Source: Poecilobothrus nobilitatus (Eukaryota > Arthropoda > Insecta > Diptera > Dolichopodidae). From it: a DNA stretch of 64,000 bases. A program made the position numbers and the translations under genes. This document shows, piece by piece, positions 47,793 to 59,278 of the stretch. The stretch's first letter is position 1, and every line of letters begins with the position of its first letter. The notes below the pieces were generated by a model. It did no database searches and was not told the origin of the DNA. It saw only the letters and a list, made by a program, of their open reading frames with translations. The stretch covers positions 266,530,515 to 266,594,514 of the forward strand of contig OX352773.1 in assembly GCA_947095535.1 (NCBI GenBank), in the 5' to 3' direction.

Positions 47793-48814
47793 TATAGCTA
47801 TACACTCTGAGATATAATAAAATATAGATTGCCAGCTTCTCTTTTTCTCTAATGTGTTTCCTATTCGATCACTTTCATCCAAAAATTAACATATTTTTAG
47901 TCTAATGCAAAGTCAGCTATTTTGATTTTCTACAATTTATGCGTTAAAATCATAGATATATTACTAAGTTACTAATTACTAGTTAAAATATCTATGGTTA
48001 AAACATATAGCTGCAACAGTTATTCGTTTTACATTTGATTAATTGATTTTTTTTTGGTTTGTAAATTTTTTAGTGAGATTTATTCTCATTTCAAATTAAG
48101 TTATCGAAATGAACAAGTTCAAAAAGTCTTTGTCTCTAGGGTCTCTAGGTAGGTAGATAATGAAGGATATTCTTCGTAGAGTGAAATTAATTCCGTTTCT
48201 TTACGGCTTCAAGCAACAGCCATATTTGTTATTTTAAAACTACCACTTCATATAATACTAATTCGTTTTACAATACAAATAAATTAAATAACATTTTAAA
48301 ACTTTAAAATAAATGTCCAAATGTTTCTTTAATTTTTATTTTATTATATAATATATTATGTTTATAAACTTATCTAAATATTTTTTAAATACTTCACTCT
48401 TCACATTTAAATAAGAACTAAACTCAACATCAACCTACAATTTTAGAAATTTTTACGTTTTAAAATAAAAAAATAAATATCTTGTACTTAAAATAAAAAA
48501 ATTACCTATCTAGTATTTAAAATAAAAATTTATGTATGTACCTAGTATTCAACATAAAAAAAATCTTCCGCATACCTACCAAAGCATACATAATTTTCTC
48601 TTAAATTTTTAAAAGTAGAATGATAAAGGTATACAATAAAATTTTCGAAAGCTACAAAAACTAAATTTTGCTTTTGCAATAGTATAAGTAAAAAACATCA
48701 AGTGAATCAGCTAAATTTTTGTTTCAAAAAATCTCTCCCTGTGGATCAAGCAGTGGAGTTTTTTCCGTTTCATACCCCTTTCCAACAAAATCACCGTGCG
48801 GCGTGCATCAGCTG
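47793..48814. other. AT-rich intergenic DNA, nothing recognised
   Basis: No gene or clear element. Two GGTCTCTAGG/GTCTCTAGG phrases around 48133-48150 and a patch of higher GC at 48740-48830. Confidence 0.4.
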
Positions 48815-48931
48815 CAAGTTGCTCTAGTGTAAAATGCACCATTGTCAACGTGAGAAAAAGTAGAAAATTGGTTTAATACGTGAGAAAAAGTAGAAAGTTG
48901 GTTGACGTCACTTCTAGCATAGAGCAACTTG
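48815..48931. repeat. Short inverted-repeat unit with internal tandem duplication
   Basis: CAAGTTGCTCTA at 48815-48826 is inverted at 48920-48931. Between them ACGTGAGAAAAAGTAGAAA occurs twice, about 31 bp apart (48849 and 48880). Possibly a very small MITE. Confidence 0.5.
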
Positions 48932-48985
48932 TATTTCAATTTTTGACATCTAAATTATAAATAAGAACTAAAAAATAACTAGTTA

Positions 48986-49791
48986 AGGGATGGCGATCTT
49001 CACAAAAAAGCTCGATTATTGAATTCGATTAAATCAAATCATTTAGAATCGATCACTGACAAATAGTCGCTAAAAGATCGATTCAATAATTTAATAATTT
49101 TAATAATTTAGTTATCACAAATTAAAAAAATGACAGTTATCACAAATTAAAAAAAACACCAATAACTAAATTCAGTTCAGTAATATAAGATTGTCCTTCC
49201 AAGTTCCAATTTTTTAATCGTTATAATTTCTAAAACACAAAATAAATTTGAAATAAAAATATACCTACAATTTAAAATATATATTATCTCTGTTAAGCTT
49301 ACCTTTTTTTTAAATTCACCAAACTAAACTTGTTGATCTGAAATTTGATAGTTACATAGTTAGTTACTAAACGCTTTGTAGTTTCTACATACATTCATAC
49401 ATAGTGTGAAGCAGGGTTTTGAGGTTTTTAACAAGACGAAATTTTACTGGAACCAGTTATAACGATACGTAAAATGAATGCGTAAATTATTTTATTTTAT
49501 ATTTAATAAATAAACAATACCTTTTGAAGTTTCCAATATTTTATATTATAATTGTTTGGAAAAATTTTTTTTTTAATAAATATTTGTTGTAATATTCCAC
49601 TCAAAAATATTTTTTGTAATATTTAAAAAATTTTTGGTGCAAAAATTGACGTGAACACCGGCTTTAGTCATAATATTTTTTGATCTTTTGAACGATTTTT
49701 ATAAAAATACATCGATTCATCGATAAAATAATATCAATTAAATATCGGCTTAATTCGCAAGCAAAAAATGGATTAAAAATCGCCATCCCTG
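48986..49791. mobile_element. MITE-like element with GGGATGGCGAT ends
   Basis: AGGGATGGCGAT (48986-48997) is inverted as ATCGCCATCCCT at 49779-49790; on the right the end reads CAGGGATGGCGAT, which looks hAT-like. The interior is AT-rich with AGTTATCACAAATTAAAAAA repeated at about 49110 and 49134, and ATCGAT motifs near both ends. No 8-bp duplication could be confirmed. Confidence 0.55.
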
Positions 49792-51059
49792 AGTACAAAA
49801 ATCATAAAATGGCTACGTTCAATTTGTGTTTTTAAGTAATGTTTTGGCAGTTTAAAAAAAAAAGAAGCCAAGTTAGTAAAACATTTTTAATATTTTTGAT
49901 ACAGTTATTGAAAAAAATATTTTAAAGAATTGTATACTCATTTAAATTTTAAAATGTATTTATTATTAGTTAACACTTAATTTTTATTTAATATTTTATT
50001 TACTTTTAACTTTAATATATTTTTATGTTTAATATATTTCAATACTTCATGTTTCAACAATTCAGTTAATAATAATAATTCAGTTAATAATAATAATTAC
50101 ATACTTTATGTAAATAATTAAACATTTTTTTTTTAATTATTTTAAAATTTAATTTATAGAGTTGGCCACGAAATCCCAAATACAAAAGCCTAAAATTCAA
50201 AATCTCAAAAACCCAAAGCAGTTTTCATATCATAATTCCTTTTAATTCTTTTATTTCGAATGTGAGTCGATTGAAAACAAAAATATTGAATGCGGAAATT
50301 GTCGAAAAAAAACTTTAAACAAAAAAGTCTCTTGAATGCGAAAAATATTGAAAAAAAATGTAATAAAGAATATATGCTTACAGATTTATAAATTTCTTTT
50401 TTTAAATACATATTCTGGAAAAAGCGTATAACCTTGATAACATAACCAACTAAAAATTACTCCAAGTTCAGAGGATCTCATAAAACTTAAATAAATATCT
50501 CAGAATATTTCATATAGGTACTTGAAATTCAGATTTAATGTGGTGTGAAAAGAGAATGATTAAGAAATAATTTATATTATGGTTTTATTGATATAAGAAA
50601 ATTATTTACATTTTATTATATTATATTTAATAAATATTTTCTTATTAAAATATTAATATTTTTTAAATATTAATATATCAAAATGCGCAACCAATTAAAT
50701 TTTATGCCCTCATTGGCACCTTTGAACGAAATTCAAAAAAATTTATATTTTTTAAGTTATAAAGATTTCACTCTCCTATGCAAAGCTCCATAAGAATACG
50801 TGTAAATTTTTCTAGTCTCCTAAAACGCTATTGTTAGCTGGTGGTATAATAAAAAAAAATCTAAACTCATAATTTTTATTTGCTGATATGTATGTATTTG
50901 TAAAATACAATTCGTTCTTTGGCCCATAATTTTTTGGCGAATATGTCTTCTTCAATGTCTTATTCTTCAACTGATCAAATTTCATCCTTGGTGAGGGTAA
51001 GAGACAAAGTGGGAGAAATTATGATTTTTAACAACTGCGTACTGTGTGTAAAATTTGTA
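49792..51059. other. AT-rich intergenic DNA, nothing recognised
   Basis: AATAATAATTCAGTTAATAATAATAATT duplication near 50068-50098 and a block of slightly more complex DNA at 50160-50300. No coding content recognised. Confidence 0.4.
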
Positions 51060-51710
51060 TCAGACAATTGCTTAACTTACACCAAGCATCAGTTATGTTG
51101 TTCATTTAGTGAACTATCACATTAATTAACTGAAAAAGTCATCATTTACAAGGGTTATAGTAAGTTGTATAGTATGTTAGTAAATGATGATACTGAGATA
51201 TTTAATTGGTCATTACCACTGTTAGTAATGATGTTATGGAAATAATAAACAAGAAAAAAACAAAAAAACTAACATGCAAGTTAGATTAAAAATGACAGAC
51301 TAATCATGCAGACTACGAGAATTAGGCGCCAGTTATAGCTATCATTGAAATACTTCCGGAAAAAACATTTCATTGAAAACTTATACTTTTTTCCGTATAG
51401 GCGAGTATAGCAATCAGAGAAAACTGTCAGTTAAATTATCTGTCAAATGGCAAATGACAATAATGAAGGCCAAATAAAAATAAATGTAATTTAAATTTAA
51501 ATTGTTGTTAGCGTTATTTCGATGTAGGCAAAATAACGTTTTATTATTTTGAGTTAGTCTCTCATAACATACGCGAAATAGGCTCAAACTTGCCATAGTG
51601 ATAGTCTGTAAAATGGTATGACACATTAAAAAGCTCGACATAGAGAGGGAGTTGATATCATCGCGAAGAATCTGCTGAACGAAAATTACGCTAAGAACAA
51701 AATGAAATTA
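51060..51710 (-). mobile_element. Inverted second copy of the 42 kb retrotransposon end, with an insertion
   Basis: Read on the minus strand this matches 42345-42745: TTGATATCAACTCCCTCTCTAT, then CATGTTGTCGAGCTTTTTAATG-like sequence, CACTATGGCAAGTTTGAGCCTATTTCGCGTATG, GTCTGCATGATTAGTCTGTC, TAATCTAACTTGCATGTTAG, and the GTAAATGATG...TCAGTTAATTAATGTGATAGTTCAC 3' portion. About 235 bp at 51314-51548, absent from the 42 kb copy, interrupt it right after GCAGAC. The insert has no clear inverted repeats. Confidence 0.82.
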
Positions 51711-52051
51711 ATTCATTGTGTTATTAGCATAAAGGATTGGTTGTGTTGTGAAGACTGGAGAGTTAACTTTATTAAATTTGACATTTCGTTAATTTTGCTA
51801 TTGTAATGAATACGTTTTTATAGTACTCCAAAATCCAATCCAAATGCTAAACCATATTTTGGCAGCCATTGCCAATGTTTCATATTTCGAATAAGTTACT
51901 TTTAACAATTCATGCTTATTTGTAAAGTATTCGTAGAAAAGTTAAGCTATATACATATGTTTGATACCGCAATCAAATTTATTAATAAAAGACGTAAATA
52001 ATTTAATAAAAAAAAAAAATTAATTACAATACGGGTTGACAAAATAAAATT
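51711..52051. other. 5' flank of the TFIIA-L gene
   Basis: Intergenic; includes GGATTGGTTGTGTTGTGAAGACTGGAGAG at 51734 onward. No TATA box or initiator could be assigned confidently. Confidence 0.4.
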
Positions 52052-54223
52052 ATGGCCTTGTGTCAAACATCTGTGGTAAGTTTTTTCATAATAATTTAAG
52101 AATAATTTTTTTATTTAAAAAAATGTTAAATGTTTAGAATTTTTTCTAAACATTTTTATCGCATTCAAATTAAGGTTTTAACAACGTAATTAAAAAAAAG
52201 TTTGACATTGGTTGTAATAATTATTATTAAAAATATAAATAAGCTGTACATACAACTATTTACAAGTCTCTAAAAGATTTTTCTAGGTTAAAAATTCGTA
52301 AGTCGTAAACTTCCATAATTATTAAAATTTAATTTTAACTATTACTTTATGCAAAAAAAAAAAAAAATAAAACAACATTTACAAATGTTTTACTTCTAGA
52401 AAATTTATAGTTAAAACTATGGTTTTAAATGTTGTGTTTTTGATTTTAGCTAAAATTATACCACTCAGTAATTGAGGATGTTATTTCAAGTGTGAGAGAT
52501 GCATTTTTGGATGAAGGTGTCGATGAACAAGTGTTACAAGAAATGAAGGAAATATGGACAAAAAAAATTCTAGCTAGTAGGGCGGTGGAGGTGAACCCAG
52601 ATCCTCCAGAACCTACACCACCACCAATAATTGCCAATAATCCAAAGGTAAGTATTTTATTAAAAACCTAAATTTTAACATATTGAAAAACTTATTTTAT
52701 TTTATTAAAAATTAAATATTTTTGCATTATATATGTATATTAATCAACATGACACCAAAATACGTAATTTTACTCATGTATGTTCATCTTATTACAAAAT
52801 ATTTTATAAACGCTCAAACCAAAATTTATAACATTAATAAATTTTTTTAATGCTACAATTTATATATGAAAACACAAATATCAATGTTGTTGTCTACAAT
52901 ATTTTACAGCCAAAGGTAAAACATTTTTGTTAGCTTTCTTCAGATTTCCTATTATTTACATTTCAGACATTTTAAATAACGTATAAAAATATAATTGTTA
53001 AAATGTCTGATTACTTTCATTTCCATTTTTAGTTTTATAAACGTATATTAAATATAATTTTACGATTTTATAGAGCACTACAACTAAAGCCAAAGCTAAA
53101 GCATCTTCCGCTAATAAAAGCGTTATAGCAACTGCAGCTAATAATGAAACCAATAAGGATAATACAACTGCTACGCCTGTCACACAAGCAGTTAATGGAA
53201 ATTCAAAAGCAATTAATAACATACAACCAAAGTCACAAAATTTACAAGGTGCTACTAGCAACACAAATCAAACACAGCAACAGCCCCAGCAACAACAACA
53301 ATTGCAACAGACTCAACCACAGCAACAACAGACTCAACAGCAGTTACCAACGCAACAAACTCCATCATCTGCAATTCCTGCAGTAGCAGCTTTAGATCCT
53401 AACAAAATTATGCCAGTTAATGTAAGTTTGAAATAATATTCGAATTTGTTAAAAGTATTTTTGAAAATCATGTCGATATTCAGATTACCTTGCCGGCTCA
53501 ACCTGGTACTGTAAATTCAGAATCTCGTGTGCTGACAATTCATGTTCCAGCATCCGCGTTACAAGAAAATCAATTAACTCAAATATTGACAGCAAATTTA
53601 ATCTCTTCAATTATGTCTTTACCAACTGCTTTAGCATCCAATGTTCTACAACAACATGTCAATGCAGCTTTACAAAATTCAGCAATGCATAGTGAGTTCT
53701 TCTGAATTAAATTATTTTCTAAGAAATATAATGTATTTGTATCAGACAGTTGTAAAATTCATTTTTCGGTTTCATAATAAAATCATTTTTCATTTAGAAA
53801 CTTTTAATGTGGCAAAACAACAATTAGATGGAGCAGTTGATACTTCAGATGAAGAATGTAGTGAGGAGAGTGATGAAAATTTAGATAATGAAGAAGATGA
53901 AGATCCAGACCGTGATGATGATGAAGATAATGATGGCGAAGGAGGAGCTGAAGAAGAACCGCTAAATAGTGAAGATGATGTCACAGATGAAGATGCAAGT
54001 GATTTATTTGACACGGATAATGTTGTTGTTTGTCAATATGATAAGGTACATATTTTTAAATTACTTTAAAATGAATATCCTACAATTAGAATTTTTCTAA
54101 TATTTATTTTTATAGATAACAAGATCCAGAAATAAGTGGAAATTTTATTTAAAAGATGGAATTATGAATATAGGTGGGAAAGATTACGTTTTTCAAAAAT
54201 CAAATGGCGATGCAGAGTGGTAG
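52052..54223 (+). CDS. TfIIA-L: Transcription initiation factor IIA large subunit
   Basis: Model: exons 52052-52075, 52450-52647, 53074-53421, 53484-53691, 53798-54045, 54116-54223; phases agree, 377 residues (human alpha/beta precursor 376). TFIIA binds TBP on the TATA box and stabilises the preinitiation complex; the precursor is cleaved into alpha and beta chains in many animals. The N-terminus MALCQTSVLKLYHSVIEDVI begins the helical domain that pairs with the small subunit. Middle: Pro-rich PPEPTPPP, Lys/Ala/Thr-rich and Gln-rich linker (about 140-190), then a conserved SESRVLTIHVPASALQ segment. An acidic stretch (about 260-330, DEECSEESDENLDNEEDEDP) leads to the beta-barrel end: VVCQYDKITRSRNKWKFYLK, GIMNIGGKDYVFQKSNGDAEW. 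An AATAAA lies near 54290. Confidence 0.97.
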
Positions 54224-55309
54224 GCGGCAGTATTGAAGTACATGTAATATTAAATAATTTATAATTAGTTGTTAGATAATTAAAAAGAAAAATAAAAAAA
54301 AAAAAAAAAACATGAATGGCTTATATTAAACGTTATGTCTTATTTGTATATGTATTCCTCTGATAATTGCAGAGTTCTTAATATAAATCAATTTTTTTTA
54401 TCGTGCTTAAAAAATGATTTTTACAAGAAATCAAATTTTATTAACTATTTACAAATTATTCAAAATAATTATTAAATATATTTTTGTGTACTGATAAATA
54501 TTAAAAATGTTTTAATTTTATGTTAGTACATGAAATTTAATAAGTAAAACTTCTAATATTTTTAATTTGATGCGTTTTGTTTCGAAGACAATTTTGATTT
54601 ATATTTAAGTTTATTAACGTGGTGGCATACGTAAAGCAAGCAAATTTGTTATTTTAATTATAGTTTTTAATATATGAATTGTATTATTTGACTTTTTAGA
54701 TTGCTTTTTTTTTCTAAATTAGATTATTTCTTGTTTAATTACTTTTATTAGTGTTATAATGATTAATGAGTAATAAAAATTAATGGATAAACTTGTAGAA
54801 CATATGTTTTTAATCGTATTTAGCTTATCCTATAAAACTATTGTCAAAATTTTAAATCATGTTTGAGAAAAAATTGGTTTTGTCCTTAAAATTTAGTGCA
54901 TCAACAAAAAATAAAAAAAACAAAAATTTTTTTTTTATCATTTTTATTTGCATTATGAACTATCAAAAAAGAAATATTAAGAATGATTTTGCTTTAAGTT
55001 GTTAAAGATCAATTAACAATGCAAATCGTAAGTAAAATATTAAATTTTATTAAATGTTTTATTCATATATTTGGCAAAATATATAAAACTATATATTTAT
55101 TTGTATTATATTGAACGGCAGCTAAATTACATTTAACAAAAATTTATTGTAAGAATATAAATCCAATATAATATATATATATATATATTTGTTTTATTTA
55201 ATTATTTAAAGAATAAAATTTATATTTAATATATTAGTTTTTTTATATTTAATTTAATAGAATATAATATGTAGGTTGTCAGTCTTCATTACAAAAATTA
55301 TTTAAATTT
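54224..55309. other. Intergenic DNA between convergent TFIIA-L and TMEM169
   Basis: Contains 3' untranslated regions of both genes; (TA)n at 55170-55188. No other gene found. Confidence 0.5.
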
Positions 55310-56842
55310 TTACAATGATAATTCTTCTGTTGAAGAGTGAGCATTTGGGTTATCTTCTGGTAAACGAAGCTCAGTTAAAATAACAACCTAAAATCCAAAT
55401 TTTTAACTTAATTAATTATTTTATTAAATTAATATATAATACCTCGTATGGACTACAATCAGATAATCTTAAAAAACTACAAAGCCAACCATAAAATCCT
55501 TTTTCAATGTCCAAAATTTCATTAAACCAACTAGTAAATTGAAGACTTATTTGAATAAAACTGGCATAAATACCTAAACCTAATGTACATAATGTTATAC
55601 CAATAGGATATGCAAGAATTAAAATTGGTGAAAAAAATATTTTATGAAAATATGTTTTATCTTCATTAAAATAATTGAACATATTGTACCATGTTAAAGT
55701 ACCAATATAAAAAGAATAAATACTTGTTATTACAAAAACAAAAGGAAAACATATTAATGAGAATATAAATATATGAAACCCTGTTGATATATTACAAATA
55801 CAACATAAGTTTCCTTTTTTCTTTGTTTCTATTTCCAAAGCTTGTGCATTAATTTTTTCTAGTTCTTCACGACTAATATTCACTTGTACGTCCATTGATT
55901 GGCCTTTCTTCTTACCCCTTTTAATTGTTCCTTAAATTTTAAAATATGTATTTTCAAAAATCAGTTTTTATTTTAGTTTTCTCTCTGTACCTGTCATTGT
56001 TAAGTAATTGCTATCAATAGATCTTCGGGTACTATATTTATCTAAACTTTGTTGAGAAGGATCATCAAGTTTTAACATATTTGATTCGCCCGATTCTAAA
56101 TCTTCATAATTTGAAAATGATGTTGTATTTGCATTGAAAGAAGTTATTTTAGATGGACTTTTACTGTCCACTTCCATGCGAATATTAACACGTTTTTTGG
56201 TTGATAAAGAACGACTTTCTGGTGTTATTAATGAAGAAGTTAAACAATCATGAGATTTGCTAAGTTTGGCACTAAGACTACTTTCAGATGCACCACAACT
56301 GCTTGGTGTCATATTAATTTTTTCACGTGTATTATTACTGGAAATTGATGCATTCTTTGATGATTGAAATATATTGTCATTACTAATACTATTAGCATTT
56401 GTATTTTTAACTTTTAAATCATTTACTGTTGATGTTAAATTACTTGTTGCCGAATTATTAGTTAATTTTGTTGATGTATTTTCTGTAGCTTCTTTTGGCA
56501 ACTGTGGCAGTGGTTGTTTATTTTTGATAAGTAATGAAGTTTTTAGCAAATCTTCTTCAAGCCCATCAGGTGGTGAAGTTTTTTGTCTTGGCTAAAATTA
56601 AATAAAAAATATTTTAAAATTTAGATGTTTAAAAAACAAGGTATGTATTAATAAAAAACCTAATTTTACATAAACATTTTAATTACTTAATTAATATAAT
56701 TATTGTTGAAATAAGTAAATGTAGAAATACGTACTTGTGAAGTAACGATATGATCTACATAATTTTGGCCATTAGTTGGTTTTTTTGAACTCTGTCTTTT
56801 TCTTGGTGGAATAAAAACAGGCTTACTGTCTTTGCCTACCAT
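55310..56842 (-). CDS. TMEM169: Transmembrane protein 169 homologue
   Basis: Model: exons 56842-56735, 56591-55991, 55930-55443, 55387-55310; 424 residues, against about 297 in human, the extra length being an N-terminal disordered part. The function of TMEM169 is poorly known. Residues 1-235 are Ser/Asn/Thr-rich without domains (starts MVGKDSKPVFIPPRKRQSSK). The conserved core starts LTMTGTIKRGKKKGQ (about 233-247), the family signature. Two long hydrophobic segments follow, about 287-310 (FHIFIFSLICFPFVFVI) and 336-360 (SPILILAYPIGITLCTLG), separated by GTLTWYNMFNYFNEDKTYFH. The C-terminal signature DIEKGFYGWLCSFLRLSDCS and a short acidic tail (ELRLPEDN) complete it. It lies head-to-head with SNAPC5, 467 bp apart. 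Start choice: first ATG after an AT-rich flank, just 3' of GGAGGT. Confidence 0.92.
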
Positions 56843-57309
56843 ACCTCCAATTTCTTTGCTATATTATTTTTAAAATTGGAAATTTTTTACAAAATATCAC
56901 TTTTAATTGTTTTTATACCGTATCACAATTCAATTACTTCTTTTTAATATAAAAATGGTCTTGTACGTAAATCACTAAAACCCTAAAACCTATTTCCAAA
57001 CAAAGAACTGAAAGCACACCGTTATTGATTTTTCGAGAAGGTAAATCATAGAAAAAGCTTCTAAAATCAGGATAAGTAAAATTTTCGAACTGTTTTTACC
57101 AGCTGAGGTTGATGTGGTTGATTTGATACAGAATGAAAAAGAAAAGACAAAAAGCTTGATTTTGTTTGTAAACAAAACCAATTTGACAAATGACATTTGT
57201 ATATGTATGAAAATACCAATTACCAATGTAAATATGTAAATATGTTTGTTGATTAATCTTTTGTCTGCTTTTGTATTCTCCAAAATATATACTTTAAAGA
57301 ATAATAATT
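56843..57309. promoter_or_regulatory. Presumed bidirectional promoter of TMEM169 and SNAPC5
   Basis: The 467 bp between two divergent start codons must hold both promoters. No TATA or other core element is convincing. A chance frame (56990-57283 minus) is not considered coding. Confidence 0.45.
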
Positions 57310-57763
57310 ATGGAAAATCAAAAAATACTAAAAACTAAAATTCAAACAGAACAACAAGCTCTTTTAAATGTTGAAAAAATATTAAAAGAAATGATAAGTA
57401 AAACTAATGAGCATTTAAATACTTTAAAGGTAAATATATAAAATATTTTTATTTTTTGATAAATAAATATATGTATTTCGTAATACATACATCGTATTTA
57501 TCTATTGATCTTTTCATATACATACATACATACATATGCATTTACATATATTAATGCACTTTATTTGTTGATTTAAGGTAGAAGAACTTCAATTAAAAGC
57601 TAATTTATTATCTGGGCAAAATAAATATCAATCACAAGATGATTTATGTGAACAAAAGTATAAAATAATAGAAGTTCCAGAGTTTGTTAATACTCAAACA
57701 TTAGATTTGAATATTGGACAATTTTGTGCAGAAAACTTTAATGAGGAATTTGATTCAGAATAA
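57310..57763 (+). CDS. SNAPC5: snRNA-activating protein complex subunit 5 (SNAP19)
   Basis: Model: exons 57310-57429 and 57578-57763, phase 0 junction, 101 residues (human 98). SNAPC5 is the smallest subunit of SNAPc, which binds the proximal sequence element of snRNA genes and supports transcription by RNA polymerases II and III. The N-terminal half is a coiled coil with heptad Leu/Ile (LLNVEKILKEMISKTNEHLN), followed by the best conserved phrase LKVEELQLKANL (39-50). The C-terminus is acidic (ENFNEEFDSE), as in the family. The AATAAA signal starts only three bases after the stop codon. The gene is short and weakly conserved, so the name rests on the coiled-coil phrase, length and acidic tail. 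Confidence 0.75.
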
Positions 57764-59278
57764 AGAAATAAATTGAATTATGTAGTGAAATTGTAATTAC
57801 ATACTTTAAGTAATTAGTCAACACGATTTCTATCTCTCATTCAATATTCATCCGATTGAAAAAAAATTGTCAAAAATTTTTAAAACACCAATAAAATAAA
57901 ATATGTATCTATATATATGAGATGTATTTATGAAATATATATGTATGTATAAAAATATTTCATACCACGCATTTAGAAAGTTATTATTAGAAAGTTTTAT
58001 TATTGAAAAGTTTATTTTCAGTAGTTTTTTCATGATTGAGTCAGAATGCAATTGGTTTCAATCGAGTAAAGTACTGTAAAATTATTTATTTAATGTTATT
58101 TTAAACTTTTTTTTTTTTTGCTAAACTGTCAAGCAAATTATTGAAATTCCAATTTTTTGGCCAACCTTACCCAGTCCCCGGCCCTGTACCAACCGTTTTT
58201 GCATCAATCATGAAAGTTTGCCAAAATTTAATAAAATTGACTTTAAATATAGGAAACTAAATGCCAATTATTTGATTTAAATCTAAATGTTGGAAATTAT
58301 TAAGGAGACTGCATCATGTGAAGAGTCAATATTGTCTGCATTATGTCTGTTTGCGTTCAATGATTTAAAGAAGTTTTTCTAAAAATTATTTAAAATTTTA
58401 TTAAGTAAGAATTTATTAAATAAAAACATTTTGAATACAAGTATATATTTGGATACGACTTTTCTATTACAAAATCTTCATCATTCAACATACTGTATGA
58501 TCAGAATCATGAATCATGATTTTTTTCTGTTTTCTTTAGGAATCAAGAAATTTCGTATCCCAAACGATTTTTTTGTAATTTGGATGTTATTGTAAAATAT
58601 ACTTACACTCCAGCTACACCATACAGGGCCCCTAGTAAGAATATTTATTCATTATCTTTGCTCGTATGTATTATACTGTTTAACTTAACTTTGGTTATAC
58701 AATAATTTTTATTTAACTTTATTTTAACAATTGTAAATAAAGTGTTTTTGCAAATTCTCCTTAATTAGAATGGTAAAAATAACTTACTTTAAAATACATC
58801 TGTATATAACTTAAATGTATACGCTACAAAGCGAAGCTTGATGTACATATCTATTAAAAACTTCAATAATATTCAAAGAAGAATTTGATTTGAAATAAAT
58901 AATTACATATTTAATTATCGTTCAAATTATTTGAATATGCATTTATTTGACTCTTATATTTAAACTTTCAATATGCAATTAAAATTTACAGATAATAATT
59001 CTTATTATGATTCATATGAATTCATTAAAAGTTTCATTTTTTCTAGAATTATTGAGGCTTTAACTGAAGTGAAAATTGTCAAAAAGTGACACTTAACTCT
59101 GGCTAAAGGATGACAAAAACAAAACTGTAAACGAAAAATTTGTGGTAAAGAAAGATGGAAAGAAATTAAAAATTTTATTGGAATACTTAACCATGATGTT
59201 TTTTTTTTAAATCTTAAATTTTGAAGTTATTGTTTTAAATAAAACATTTCAAAATAAATATTAGGCAACTTGTCATAA
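57764..59278. other. Intergenic DNA between SNAPC5 and the Myb/SANT gene
   Basis: AT-rich. A lone hAT-like terminus, CCCCGGCCCTG, ends at about 58192 and a CAGGGCCCC begins at 58626, but they do not form one element and no target duplication is seen. No gene. Confidence 0.4.

Noticed and set aside
53790..54014. Ser-rich minus-strand protein
   Set aside because: Shadow of the acidic stretch of TFIIA-L.
58182..58640. hAT element bounded by CCCCGGCCCTG (58182-58192) and CAGGGCCCC (58626)
   Set aside because: The two termini point away from each other, so they cannot be the ends of one element, and no 8-bp repeat is seen.
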